Below, in pieces: positions 21,451 to 36,470 of a stretch of DNA of 64,000 bases. The notes beneath the pieces are model-generated. The model saw nothing but the letters and a program-made list of their open reading frames with translations, was not told the DNA's origin and searched no databases. Made by a program: the position numbers and the translations under genes. Numbering within the stretch: position 1 is the first letter of the stretch; each line of letters opens with the position of its first letter. Source of the DNA: Coprinellus micaceus (lineage: Eukaryota; Basidiomycota; Agaricomycetes; Agaricales; Psathyrellaceae); the NCBI GenBank assembly GCA_951394405.1, contig OX596334.1, positions 3,162,001 through 3,226,000 on the forward strand, given 5' to 3'.

Positions 21451-24400
21451 TCACCGCTGGCGGAGTGCCGCATTGGGGTGATACCCATTCGCCGATGGAG
21501 ATGCGTACATACCCGATTCCATAGGAGATGACGAAAGCGGACCAACGTTTGTATAGGACGACGAGGATGGGGCGGCGGCATTGTTGAATGATCTTGACGG
21601 TGGATTGCCAGCGACGGAAACTGGTCTCGAACCCGAAGGTGTCCCACCACCACTATTGGACCGAGGCGGTTGTGACCAGTCTGCGCTCGCCATAGGCGGT
21701 GTCCTCTGTTGTTGTTGTTGCAGCTGTAATCCCTGCGGCACGCGGTGCTGTAGTGACGGCGAGCCCGGCCCTGGCGAGTGCTGGTAATCATTGGTTGGCG
21801 GCCCCACTGCTCCTCCAAAGTACCCGCCCCCGTTCCCACCGTGCCCATGGTTCGACGTCGGCGACGGCCCTTGCTGTTGTGGATGCGGTGTGGTGTTTGG
21901 ACTGGGCCTACCCGACCGATCACCCCCCATCGGGGGCGGCCTTTCCATAGTCGGAGATGGCAATGGAGCGGGTACTGAACCGGCGAACCTTGGCGCTGAA
22001 GATCCGTTCGCTGGTCCTGATTGCCCGACGCCGACGCCGCCGCCGCCGACGCCGCCGCCGCCGAGATACGGGGTCGTCGAACCCTGACTCCTTCCACCCT
22101 GCCCTTTCACCTTCAGATACATATCGACCTTCTTCATGAACTCTTTCGACGGCAGCTCCAGCGCGTTTGCGAAGTATTCTTGGTCCTGTAAGATAGGAAG
22201 CATGTCTTGTGGGACGAGGAAAAACTCATCCTGGTTTTCCAGTAGTGAGGTTACCACACGCAACGAGCCGAAAGTCTCGTCCCGCAAGGCATCCCGTCCC
22301 CTAGAGTACAGGATACTGGGGCCAATGACTGTTGCCAGGTTGCCCAAATCCATCTTGCTCCCCGTCTCGGCATCCATGTGGGCGAAAGAAGCAACCCATT
22401 TGAGGAAGACAAAGAGGACCTCCATAGTATCCCGATGCGACTTTGGCATAATAAGCGAGATCAGGTGTAGGTAACGTTTGCGTTCTTCATCGTCCTGAAC
22501 GACGGCTGCAGATATAACACACCAAAATATGAGCGAGCTGACAAAAGCGAGAGGCAAGGGACGCACATTGTGAAGCGATTAAGAGTCGATGTAATTTGAA
22601 GGTCATGAGAGGATCGGGTAAATCCCTCAAGAACTTCTTGAGCAACGCGGCCAACTGCACGGGATTATCCTGCGTCAGATCGACCGACGAAGGATCCCGG
22701 TCCAGCGCCTCCGTTAGGTCCTTCAGGCGTCGAATATTGCCATTCTTCCGGAAAATACCTTCAACGGACATGTCTGGGGTTGGCCCGTCAGCGACACTTC
22801 CAGGAAATCGTCTCGGTGAACTCACCCATTGTTCTCATCGCCGAAATCGCGTCATCGATGAAAGTTGGAACTCTAATAGTCACTCTCGCGGCCCCCAGCA
22901 TGGAATCCGCCCCTTCCCTCTCGGCAAGCAACTCTAATGGCACACCGAACACACCCTTCTTCTTGACATTTTTCAGCCCTTTCTCACCCTTATTAAAGAG
23001 CTTGTTCCAGAACGTGCTCTTCTTCGCCTCCACCATCTCCAGGATCTCGTCCAGGTCAAACGAATCCTTCAATGGACTCTTGACGAGTGCTAACACTGCA
23101 CAGTGCCTGACGATTGCCAGCTCCAGCGGGGACAATTCGCTGATATAAGGAACAGAGCTTTCCCTGGGTAGTGACCGATGCTGCTCCCGTGCCTGTGCCG
23201 CTTCCATGAGGGATGGAATATCAGCCAGTGTGATCCCATCCCCACCCGGTGCACCACTATTGCCAGGACCTCTCTGTTGCGCAGGCATGCCCCGAGATGC
23301 ATACGTTGATGATGATGGCTGCTGATGGTATGGCTGTTGTTGTTGTGAGTACTGATACTGCTGCTGTTGTGGGGCGTATTGCTGGTTTTGATAGTGCTGG
23401 GGTTGGGGTTGGTATAGCTGCTGTTGCTGGGACTGGGGATACGCAGACTGCTGCTGTTGATACTGCTGACCCGGCGCATGAGGATCGTCAGCGTAATATG
23501 CGGCGTTGGTCCCATGATGCCCACTGGCGGTAGAGGGAGAGGGCGGTACGGGGATGTTTGCGGGATTGTCGTCGGCGGCATACGGCAAGGCACTGCGCTC
23601 CAGAGGTTCCAGCATCTTGATGTTTCCCCGTGACACGGTTTGACCTTGTTGGGGCCGATTGGGCGCGTGACCGGGCGTGGATGCTTGAGGCGACGGTTGT
23701 TGCTGCTTGGGCGAGGGCGGGGGAAGGTGTTGGGGATAAGGATCCTGTCGTTGAGATGACTGGTACTGCCCTTGGGATACAGAAGTGCTCGATGTGATCG
23801 TGGATTGAGAAAGGGAGGATGAAGACCCCTGGTATTGGGTGTGAGATGGGGTCGGTGTTGTTGTTGACGCTTGTGCGTAACTGGTGGAACCAATTGTGAC
23901 TGCATCGGAGGATGGGCCTTCCACAATTGTGGACCGCTTCGCAACCCTTGCCGTCGCACTCAATTTTCGATCCAGATAAACCGACTTCATCCGCTCCGAC
24001 GAATTGCGATATGGGTCTGACATGTCCGAAGGCATCCGGACGCCTTGAGGATGCGATGAGTCGAGGGGTGCTCCAGTGGGGATGATTGCCGGTACTACGC
24101 CTTGCTTTCGCAGGAGCAAGTAGAGTCGTCGCAGAGCAACATTTAGCAAAAACGCATATTGCTCCAGCCTTTGAACCGGTTGGAACCCGCTTTTGCATCC
24201 CTGGTGAGCGTGGTCGATGCAGTATACCCGCGTTGGAACATCTCCAAAGGAAGGGGTACTTTGGAGAGAAGAAGGGTCGTAGACAAATTGGCCGACATTG
24301 GCAGGGGGACGTCGTTGGGTGGAAGGTTTCGAAGATTGGGAGGGGTCCTTCGAAGAAGAGGGGTCACGTTCGTCCCCGCTTTTCGAAGCCGCGAGTGCGA

Positions 24401-26350
24401 TCTCCTTGGTCTCTTTGGGAAGCGGCACAGCCGCCACCTTTCCACAGGTAAGGCATGCGATACAGTGCGAGTGCCACCTCTGGTATGTTCCCAGTCTCAC
24501 GCAGTCCTCCTCCACCGTGGTCCCGCACTTTGCGCACAAGTCTGACGGCGGATTGTTGGAGGAAATAACTGTCCCGTTGCCTTCGCCGTTGCTGTGAGCA
24601 CCCGGCGAAAATGGACTTTCTCCAGCGTTCTCCGGCGCAAGGCTCCTAAAACCGTAGGTAACGCATTGCGTGCCATAGTTGCTAGACCCAGGATTCGGAT
24701 GCAAGACCTCGCCATTTGACCCTCGAATCATCCGTCGTGCTGTCGGGTTCGCTCCTTGAACGGCCAGCAGGTGAAGCTTATCCAGGAAGCTCGAAATTGC
24801 TTCTCGAAGGACATAATCACGTTCGAGTTTCAGTGCCCCGGTCAATGCGATGCGAATAAGAATCTTGAGGTAATGGGCGAGTCCAGTAACGAGCGCAAGA
24901 AGTTCCTGCGTCATTCCCATCCGCCTTGCCCCCGTTTCTTGAGTGTGTGAGAGTAGCGTAAAGAGTTCGACCGTCTTCCGACAAAGCATACGGGCTTCCC
25001 GGACGTGTTGCATACCTGCAACCAGGGATTAGCTGAGCTATTCAGGACGTAAGATGATCGATTGACGTACCCTTGTGCCTGATTTGCGAAAACTGATACT
25101 CGAGGTCGTCTATAGTTGCAAAAAGGACCTCTACATGGAGGATGAACTTTTCGGCCATCCTGATGGCGTCGAGATATGCTCCATTGCTAACTTGCCTCAG
25201 CATATCGCTGATGCAAGCAGCTGACGACTCCTCGAATGCCGAGAGTACAGTCCAGATTCGGTAAACCAGCTGCTCCATTCGGGACTGCTTTTCACGGAGT
25301 GAGGCTGGCGTTTCCTGAGCTTCTTCTTCACGGAATGATTGTGGGATGGGAGAGTCGGGTGCGGGTGAGGTTGGCGAGGAGAGTAGATCCGGGGAAGTTA
25401 TGGACGATGCTGTGGATGAGGGTCGACGTGAGGCCACTTTCACGTTCCAGAATTTGTTGATCATGTAACACTCTGGATGCCAGCATTCATCGCGGCTATT
25501 GCGGTTAATCTCGACAAACTGCTTGAGAATGGCTGAGTTGCAGCCCGCACACTTGGTCGCGAATCTTGTTGAGTAGTGGAAGTGGCAGTAGACGTCCCCA
25601 TCGTGCTCGTAGTATGAGTCCTGGGGCCCGAAAAGTGTCGTACACACGGAGCAGGTGAAGTGTTCAACATGGAACTTTTTATCTATAGCAGGTTTCGTTA
25701 GTTGTAGACCATGACTTAATGACCAGATGAGCGCACTGCAGGCTGTGATGTAGCTCCCTCTTAGCGCCATGTCGCACTTTGCGCAGATAAGACCCAGTCT
25801 CCGAAAGTAGTCGCGTTCGCAGAGTGGACTTTGCTTGCCGTCTGGGCCCTCGATAGGAAAGAACTTGCTTGCGACGACCTCCCCGCAGTCCTGTAGACAA
25901 TCAGCTGTGGGCGATGCATGCGATGGATGGTACGGACCAGGCATTTGAAACAATTCAGATGGAATACCGTTTGCAGCGCACGCACAAAGGGCCCCTGCAT
26001 AGGCTTTCCACATGCTGAACATGGGCTACGATGGGGTGAGCTTAGGTCATGATGATCCTCGCGAACACTCACTTGGGAGCCCCAGTCGGAGGTGAGCTGC
26101 TCGATGCCAATGCGCCCGGCGACGAAGAGGACGTTGAGGGGTCACCATGCCCGGTTGTTGAAGGTTGCTTTGGCCTCGTCGATGGACTCCCTGGCCTACT
26201 GCTGTGGTTGGCTCTGGAGTGATTGAGGTCCTCACTGCGAGCGTGAACTGGTAATGCTGTACGCTGGTTGTCGTTGGAGCTCGTTGGGTCCAAAGTGGAG
26301 GAACGGGCTGGGCGAGACTGTGTCCATTGCTGGGAAGGGTCTCTGCTCAT
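21451..26350 (-). CDS. LRG1: LIM-domain RhoGAP (Lrg1 type)
   Basis: Seven exons on the minus strand: 26073-26350, 25938-26025, 25737-25890, 25071-25682, 22826-25015, 22567-22773 and 21451-22505, encoding 1527 residues. Two LIM domains lie near the N-terminus (CSACGKPMQGPFVRALQ; CAKCDMALRGSYITACNKKF; CSVCTTLFG; CAGCNSAILKQFVEI). A third degenerate LIM-like region starts about residue 538 (CAKCGTTVEEDCVRLG, CLTCGK, CIDHAHQGC). The RhoGAP domain occupies roughly 1030-1260, with the arginine finger in EGIFRKNGNIRRL, then NPVQLAALLKKFLRDLPDPL and KSHRDTMEVLFVFLKW. Low-complexity Gln/Pro/Ser stretches precede and follow it. Yeast Lrg1 stimulates GTP hydrolysis by Rho1 and damps cell-wall synthesis and Pkc1-Slt2 signalling. 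The start ATG at 26350 is the first in frame after a non-ATG open stretch. Confidence 0.92.
22027..22064 (-). repeat. GCC/GAC triplet tract in the RhoGAP gene
   Basis: Imperfect triplet repeat of gac and gcc units. On the minus strand it encodes a glycine tract broken by valines (GGGGVGGGGVGVG) in the C-terminal low-complexity tail of the LIM-RhoGAP. Confidence 0.85.
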
Positions 26351-26656
26351 CGCGCCAGTCAACGTCAAGGCTCATCACACGCCCCAGCCCTCAGCTTCAC
26401 TCCTGTCACGCGTCACGCTGTCACACCATATCTCTACCGCAACTATGTCCGATCCTCTGAACAACCTCCAACAAGCGCCCGCGACACCCTTCGAGCATAC
26501 GCATTCTTGAATCTCGGGACAGCGTCTAGAATTACTCTTCGCTATACGTCTTTCGCTGGCCATTTTTAACACCACATTTCGGCCGACGTGATCACTCGCA
26601 GGATCGCTCAGCTGCAGTGCTTAGCAAGCGCCTCCACACCTCTCACTCATACCACC
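26351..26656. promoter_or_regulatory. Divergent promoter between LIM-RhoGAP and NBP35
   Basis: 306 bp separate the two start codons, read in opposite directions. No TATA box is evident. The NBP35 ATG has a good context (accaccATGG). Confidence 0.6.
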
Positions 26657-27715
26657 ATGGACCCAAAATCGATACCATCCAATGCCCCGGAACACTGCCC
26701 AGTTCGTATTTGGCATCCTATATGCTATATAGCTGCTCATATATTCCGCAGGGGACCGAGTCGGACCTCGCTGGAAAGTCAGATGCATGCGCAGGATGTG
26801 CTAATCAGGATGTCTGCGCCTCAGGCGCCCCCAAAGCGCCGGACCCTTCCATCCCCCTGATCACCTCCCGCATGAGCACCGTCAAGCACAAAATCCTAAT
26901 ACTCTCTGGAAAGGGAGGCGTTGGCAAATCGACCTTCACTTCCCAGCTTGCATGGGCTTTCGCTGCGGATGAAGACCTCCAAACTGGTATCATGGACGTT
27001 GACATTTGCGGACCATCTATCCCCACCATCTTTGGCATCGCCTCTGAGCAAGTCCATGCATCATCGTCTGGATGGTCCCCTGTATATGTTCAGGACAATT
27101 TGGGGGTCATGAGCGTTGGGTTTATGCTCCCATCCTCGAAAGACGCAGTTATGTGGCGCGGGCCGAAGAAGAACGGACTCATCTCCCAGTTTTTGAAGGA
27201 CGTCGATTGGGGAGACCTCGATTACCTCCTCGTAGACACCCCCCCTGGGACGTCGGACGAACATCTCACTGTCGTCCAGTACCTCAAAGACTCGGGTATC
27301 GACGGAGCGGTTCTCATCACCACTCCTCAGGAGGTTGCGCTGCAGGACGTGAGGCGCGAAATCGACTTTTGCAGGAAGGTCGGGATAAAGATTATTGGGT
27401 TGGTCGAGAATATGTCTGGTTTTGTTTGCCCAAATTGCAAGACAGAAAGCCAAATTTTCAAACCATCCACTGGCGGCGGCAAGCGTCTAGCTGAGGACAC
27501 GAACATCGAATTCTTGGGGTCTGTGCCACTAGATCCTCGGATAGGCAAGTCAGCGGACTACGGGATCAGCTTCCTCGATGAATACCCCGACAGCCCAGCG
27601 ACCCAAGCCTATCTGGATATCATAGATAGTGAGTCCCGCCATTACCACAACCTTCAATCACCGCTGAGACTCCGCACCGTCCCTAGGAATCAAAGATATC
27701 GTGGACAAGCCGTAG
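26657..27715 (+). CDS. NBP35: Cytosolic Fe-S cluster assembly factor NBP35
   Basis: Exons 26657-26701, 26752-27628 and 27687-27715 encode 316 residues. The N-terminal ferredoxin-like motif has cysteines at 14, 28, 31 and 37 (C-x13-C-x2-C-x5-C), which separates Nbp35 from Cfd1. It is followed by the deviant Walker [10 protein letters not shown] (about 67-75), Walker [22 protein letters not shown], and the C-terminal bridging pair CPNC (241/244) that holds the labile 4Fe-4S cluster at the dimer interface. Nbp35 with Cfd1 forms the P-loop scaffold of the cytosolic CIA machinery. Length equals that of orthologues. The last nine residues come from a separate 29-nt exon (RIKDIVDKP). Confidence 0.95.
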
Positions 27716-28163
27716 TCCTCGATTTGCGCTGTGTTGTAGCTGCCCAGCCCCGGTTGCACGGCCAAAACGGCGCCAGGTATTCCCCTTCCAAGCGATCCAG
27801 CGAACTCCTCATCCCACCGTCTGTGGACCGCTCGATTAAATTGGAGAATCTCGTTTCCTCGAGACTGTGTAGCAACAGGGACATATAGTGAAATGGGATG
27901 CGTGTTACTTGAGGTTTTTTCAAACCTGACATCCCCACCGCGCACCTTCCCATCACGACGGTCTGGAGAAACTCGAACAGGATCAGTTGGCAAGCCCCCG
28001 AGCGACGAGCGTGCGTCCGAGATACCTCGGCAAAACAATGATGCGATCACGGCATACTCTTTTTGCTTGTCGGTGGGCGCCTATTTGTAGAACAATCGAT
28101 GGATTCCATGCACAAGGGCCACCGCATCTCGAAAACAGCTATATAACAAAACGCTCCACATAT
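27716..28163. other. Convergent 3' flanks
   Basis: Between the stops of NBP35 (+) and the CE1 esterase (-). Open frames here are not supported. Confidence 0.6.
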
Positions 28164-29464
28164 TTACAAGCCAAAGAATTCAATCGCCCCGATCTCCGTT
28201 CCTGCCTCCGGCAAACCGTGGCCAGATCCCTGCCCGGTGTATGCTTCAACCTGACCCGTGCCATAAACCCGCTTCGACCAGTTAGACTTCGGGGTACCGT
28301 TGGCGCTGCCCGTGACGGTCTGGGAGATCCCGTGAATCTGGGTCCACTGTTTCACCTGCTCATTCAAGTTGGTGTAGTTAACCGCCGGATCAGCCGTACC
28401 ATGCCAGATCTGCATCTTGGGATATGGGCCAGTATACCCGGGCCATGCGCGATGCACAATATCCGCCCATCCCTCAGGAGTGTTAGTGATGCTCCCTCCT
28501 GCACATGGATCCGCGGGGAACGATGGCATATTCCCCTTGAGACACCCCATCGCGACTCCGGCAAACGACGCCCCGGCCTTGATAAGGTCGGGGTAGGCGC
28601 CTGCCATGACGTTGGTCATCATGGCACCAGAGGACATTCCCGTAACGAAAACGCGATTAGCGTCAACTCCCCACTCGGCGATCGCATATCGAACGGCGGA
28701 TGCAAGGGCGAGCGAATCCGAGCCCCCGTTGTGCTTGAGCGAATTCTGACCAGTGTTGTCCCAGCAGTTCATGTCGTTGGCCGCCGAGCCGTACAGTATG
28801 AGGAAGCCGCGTTGATCGGCGAATTGCTTATACTGCGTCGCGCCGTAGAATTGCTGAAAACCGTGCATTAACACAAGAAGCCTTGGGTGCGACGCCATAG
28901 TACGCGCATACCTGAGCAGTGCCGCCGCAGCCGTGCAGGGCGAGGAGAAGGGCGGGGTTGTTCTTGACGTTCGCGGGCTTGTACACATAGATGCCGACAT
29001 TGGTTGGGTTCGTTCCAAAGTTGGCGGTCAATCTGGTCAGGGCGCCAGCAGGAATGCTAGTCGCCGGTGCCGTCGCGGTCGAGGTCGCGGTCAATGTTGT
29101 TGTGGGACCCGTGGAAATGGACGTGGAGGAGATCGTTGACGTTGGGGTTTGTGTCGGCGCCTGACCAGGCTGGCACTGCGAGTACCCTTGGGATTAATCC
29201 ATGAGCCTGTTAACATTTGACGCAACATCAAAAGGTATCTTACAGTCGTTTAACTTCACACAGACAGTTCCAGAGTCGCACTGAGTCGAGCCACTGTAAC
29301 CAGTGCCGCCACCTATATAAAAACCCAGTGGTTGGTCGTCGATGGAGTCCCTACATCAGAAGGAAAGACGAACATTGGCCGTAGGGTGGAACAGACTGAG
29401 CCGCACGAGACCAGCCCGTCAAGAGGAAAAACACGAAAAGAGCCGTTGGTTGGATGAACTGCAT
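28164..29464 (-). CDS. Secreted CE1-type esterase with N-terminal CBM1
   Basis: Exons 29374-29464, 29244-29312, 28912-29186 and 28164-28853 encode 374 residues. A signal peptide (LFVFFLLTGWSRA) is followed by a fungal cellulose-binding module assembled over three exons (YGQCGGTGYSGSTQC, LNDWYSQCQ). Next is a Ser/Thr linker (TSTISSTSISTG), then an esterase of the PHB-depolymerase/feruloyl-acetylxylan esterase type. It has the oxyanion segment LLALHGCGGTAQ, nucleophile motif GMSSG (Ser about 219), acid WHGTADPAVNY and histidine GSGHGLPEAG. Such enzymes remove acetyl or feruloyl groups from xylan and are secreted by plant-biomass degraders. Expression is probably carbon-source regulated, but no regulator site was identified. 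Acetylxylan versus feruloyl specificity cannot be told from the sequence. Confidence 0.9.
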
Positions 29465-30307
29465 ACCGTTAAGCCTTGGACTTTACCCACACTATATTTT
29501 AAAGACTCGCTTTATACCTCCCAACAAGGACGAGATTCAGCCGAGAAGGTAAAGGCTCGGAGGACGTCGTCGCCCTGAACTCGAAGGTATTCTCCCACGT
29601 CATCGCAAGCCCTCCCCGTCTGGGGAACGTGCTCGTTCGCGTTCAATGGGACATTGCGCCCCATACTCTCGTCGGGGGGCTCTCACTCCCAACGGCTCGG
29701 AATAGTACCAACGATTGACCGCACCTCCATTCAACAGGATTCAAAATACGAACTTACGAGTGCGCTGAGTGTTGCGGCGAAATCCAGGTTCAAAAGTGTG
29801 CGGACCCATCGGTAGCGGGGGAGATTACCAGCGAAAAGACCTGTAATTGATCGAAGACCACCACTGTGGCAAAGGAAGATTTGCGCATCCGTCGGCACCG
29901 GCTGGCACCTGATAGACCTGTTCATCGCTGTGTCTATGATGTGGTTGTCCATGGAGCTGAAGAAGTTCATGCCCGGCTTGTGTCGGCCAATCAGAGGACG
30001 GTAAGAAGGTGCGGAGAAAGTTGGAAACCCGCCCCTCGAGGCAACCATAATCCGGGGTAAGAGGAAGCAAGTAAGGTCCGTATGTCTAATACGTCAGTCA
30101 CCTCGTCTGTGACCTTCCGAGGCGGGCGAGGATTGGCACAGGGCCCACATCGAAGCACTTCGAGGAATAGAGTCAAACAGATACACCGGAGTTTACGCAC
30201 TACTAGTGGCCAAAAATTAGATATGTCACTGTACCATAGACTGTACTAAATTACCGCAGAACACGAGGAACAAGGAGTCCACGAAGTCCCATTCATACTA
30301 CGCGAAC
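29465..30307. other. Intergenic 0.8 kb
   Basis: CE1 promoter and the 3' flank of the MAPK. A minus-strand open frame at 29731-30048 (MNFFSSMDNHIIDTAMNRS) has no recognisable family and no splice partners, so I do not call it. Confidence 0.5.
29510..29516 (-). promoter_or_regulatory. TATA box candidate of the CE1 esterase gene
   Basis: TATAAAG on the minus strand, about 46-52 bp upstream of the ATG at 29464; position and motif fit a strong, regulated fungal promoter. Confidence 0.5.
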
Positions 30308-33178
<2,871 letters not shown>

Positions 33179-33883
33179 GGGGCGCGGTGATGTTCTGTCG
33201 TAAGTGTGCACGCGATCGTCCTCAATTCACCGTACCAGGGCCTCTGCAGTGTCGGTTCAGATAAGGATGGATGGCTCGTGTGAGGTTTGGGGCATCCAGT
33301 GAGGTCGGTTGAATCTTGAGCTTTTCGCAGATACGCAAGCAGCTCGATGGCGAATGAGTTGGATGGGGGTGTTGGGTGGCGTTCAAGTTTCGTCTCGCTC
33401 GGGCGGGGTGGAAGAATGTAGTCAGCAGCGGGATTGGACACTGGCGTGGAAAGGTAAAAGCGGCAAGCAGCGATAGCGATGTGGCCCAGTCAGATACGAG
33501 TCCCCGTCTGCGACTTGGGTCCTGATGCGGGGTGTTCAACAGCACTGCACAGCTCACGAATGAATCGAAGCTGGATGGAAGTAGCGAGAGAATGGCGCAA
33601 GAATGGTCAAGAGAGGTGTACTGTGGACATGGAGGGTCAGATGTTACAGCCCTTCTTCGTCAAACGCTTGAATGATTATGACAACAAGCACCATCCGGGA
33701 GATTGGCCCCAACGCGGGACTAAATGGTCATCACCGATAAGGCAATTGCGATCTATATACACCTTCTGGGCTCTACTCTAACGGCGCCTGCGCCTGACAT
33801 CGGGTATAATGTGTCTATGGTGAAGGAAGACATTTAAGTGGGAGAAAAGAAGAGGGGGTGGCTCAGAGCGCTCTTGCTGCCAC
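33179..33883. other. MAPK upstream region and ARMT1 3' flank
   Basis: No supported gene. Minus-strand frames upstream of the MAPK start could be 5' UTR or an unplaced leading exon; none joins in frame with an ATG that I can defend. Confidence 0.5.
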
Positions 33884-35809
33884 TTAGAAGCTCACCGGTT
33901 CACCTGGACGACCTCCTGACAACAACACAACAGCCTGAAACGAAGCATTATAATTAGCGCTCAATGGGAATGCAGGTTGAAAATCACTCACATATTTCCC
34001 GCTAATCTTCCAGCCAGGTTCTTGCCTATCCAGTCTCTTGGCGATCTCATCGCCGTCACCGCCTAGCCCGACCACCACGTCGCTCTTGATCGTGCGAAGG
34101 CTGACGATATTTGGGGCGCCGGAGGCGTTTGCCATTGGTCCGATAGCTTGTTCGAAGGGAGTGCTGGCAGGGGCGGCACAGTCATAGGTCAATTTGCGAT
34201 GGTTCAAGTCGCCCTTGAAAATGACGAGGTCGGAACGAGAGAGGTGCAAAAACAAGTCAGGGGCCACAGAGTGCATATCCCAGTAGGTATACCCGGTGCA
34301 CCAGAATGGGTGTTGCTCATATATCCACTTGCCCTCCCTCTCGTACTGCTTCCAACGCTGAGCGAGCATACGCAAGGCTTGGATTTCGGTCGCGGAAGCG
34401 TTGGGGAAGAGGTTGCCATAGCACATGTTGTTAAGAAGCCAGTCCCAGTCTTTCTTGGTTACGTCGGAGACGAACCATGGGTATCGCTTTCCGTGGAAGC
34501 GAACCTCAGTAGCCAGGCCGCTCTGGATGAGGAAATCAGCTGTGTGTGAAGATGGCCGATTAGCGAACAAGCTCAGGGATGGTAGTTTGCTTTCTCGCAC
34601 CGTAGACGAAGTCGCAATACAATTCGAACCCTGCATTGTCGAGGACGAAATCAATTCTTCGGTGGTCTTTCTTGCCCCGGTTGGCCTGAACAGTATTCCA
34701 AATGCGCTTCATATCGTTGCCGAGAATGTTTTGCTCAGTGGAAGCTAAATGTTCCCCCCCAGTGGACTGCAAAGACCGTATTTGCTCTTCGGTCATGTTG
34801 ATCAAGAGAGAGAGATCCGTGGAGTTACCCCATAGGCAGACTATGAGCCAAGCTTGGTTAGCGCAGCAGCGAGAGTTTAGTTAAGGAATGCTTCAAACCT
34901 TGGGTCAACTCCAGGAACATTAGTCGTTCATCCACAAGCCCGACTCGCGATGACTGGTAGGGCTTCGCGAAACGCGACGCCAACTCGAAGACTGCTTGAG
35001 ATGATCGAGAAAATGTGTCGTTCTGATGAGAAATAAATGTCAGAGGGGGTCAACGATGGTTCTATCAGAACTTGGGTCTGACCTTCTGTCGGTAGAAAAC
35101 ATCATAGTCCTTCCAGAATTTGCTAACACCAAAGCACTCGTGGAGACGTCGGTATTTGTACGCTTCAGCGAAGAGCCAAGGGGCGCTCATAAAGTCCTTC
35201 CCTATAACGAGAGAAGGTCGGTAAGGTACTCGGACCAGTGCTGGGGGATCAGACCCACCTCTGAAAAACTTGACGATCTCCGTATTCCAGGTGACGACGT
35301 CAGCCTCTCCATCATCTATAATGGGTCGCAGTTCGGCATTCCCGCTGAGATCTTCCATAAGATCCTGCATCCGGTCAATGCATTCGGTAAGGTCAACAAC
35401 ACGCTCTTCTTCAGACACTTCGTTTAGAGTGCGTGTGGCATCATCTATCGCCTTCCCAAGGATTGTGGGAAGGCGAGACTGCATAGTAGCATGGGCGAAC
35501 GAATATTCGTGGTATCCACGGTAGGCGGGCCACGGAGGGTTGTTGGGGTTGATCTATGAGACATTAGAGGTTATGATAGACGCGAATATGAGAACAGAAG
35601 CAGCGTACCCCTCCAGGCGAGCGAGGAAAGGTTGGCTGAATGTCATTCTTGTCCGGTAGGTGGTCGAGAGACAAGGAAATTCGATTGACAGAGTTTTTGT
35701 TGCCGCGGCCATTGGCTTTCGTGTAGCCGTTCGAGATGCCATTTCCAACAAAGTATCCGTCGGCACTGAGCCCGTGAGCGTTCGTGTTTCCGTTCGTTGT
35801 GCCAGGCAT
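33884..35809 (-). CDS. DUF89/ARMT1-family damage-control phosphatase
   Basis: Exons 35609-35809, 35259-35553, 35083-35201, 34899-35022, 34601-34840, 33992-34539 and 33884-33934 encode 525 residues. The helical N-terminal part reads PPWPAYRGYHEYSFAHATMQ and WNTEIVKFFRGKDF. Active-site motifs of DUF89 subfamily III follow: VCLWGNSTDLSLL, RRIDFVLDNAGFELYCDF with the metal-binding Asp-Asn (about 300-320), and FKGDLNHRKLTYD (about 434-446). Family members (yeast YMR027W, human ARMT1) are metal-dependent phosphatases acting on phosphometabolites such as fructose-1-phosphate; a carboxyl methyltransferase activity was also claimed for the human protein. The first 40 residues are Asn/Gly-rich and look disordered. 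A TATA box lies about 70 bp upstream of the ATG. Confidence 0.88.
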
Positions 35810-36470
35810 GTTGAAGTAATCGTGGTAGGGGGGTATGGAGTATTTGGGTAGCGATTACAACGGGTCAGAAAAGCCCCTTTTATACGGCCTTGGATGTGCG
35901 CGGGATAATAGATGAAAAATACGCCATGGTAAATTTCGAGCGCGGGGACCCCGAAATTACCATGATACGAAGGCCGCGTGCATCGCCTCAGAACGACTCT
36001 CCACATCGGACCGATCGCATATCTATGCTGGATTCCTCGAGGGTATGTCATAGTCGCCAAGAACGAGAGATAAGCGCCCCCGCTTCGTCATTTTCAAGAA
36101 ACGGGGTTGAGATAGGCCGGGTTGCTTGGGCGTCTGGTGCAACAGCTTCCGGTACGCAGTTGATGTCACCGTCTGTGCCACAGCAATTTCGCACGCACCT
36201 TATACGGCAAGCACAGGGTCAATTCGACGTTCTTCCTCCTTGGAGTCTGGACGGAAGGGATGCCATGCCCGATACTGTAATCCTGAATATTTTCCTGGAC
36301 ATACCAGGCGAACTGTGTATCATATGGACCCCTATCAGCAGACAAGAAATTGAAAGAAAGGACTGAAGCAGCAAGGTAGTGGGATATTAATGAATGGCGA
36401 CGAGATAACTTAAACAACGTGCTGCACTATCGCGAAATATAGACCCACGGAGCGCCGTGGTCGGAGTATC
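35810..36470. other. Intergenic 0.66 kb
   Basis: ARMT1 promoter and symplekin 3' flank. Plus-strand open frames here are unsupported. Confidence 0.55.
35877..35884 (-). promoter_or_regulatory. TATA box candidate of the ARMT1-like gene
   Basis: TATAAAAG on the minus strand, 68-75 bp upstream of the ATG at 35809. Motif and spacing only. Confidence 0.5.

Noticed and set aside
21581..22139. Several plus-strand open frames, including an Arg-rich one
   Set aside because: They are shadows of the GC-rich low-complexity tail of the LIM-RhoGAP on the minus strand.
26069..26368. RhoGAP start at 26368
   Set aside because: That codon is TTG, not ATG; the first ATG in frame is 26350.
29731..30048. Minus-strand 105-codon frame near the MAPK 3' end
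   Set aside because: No domain, no conserved motif and no neighbouring exon; left as intergenic.
33179..33441. Longer MAPK N-terminus starting at 33211
   Set aside because: Codon 33211 is GTG; no ATG-containing upstream exon could be joined in frame with confidence.
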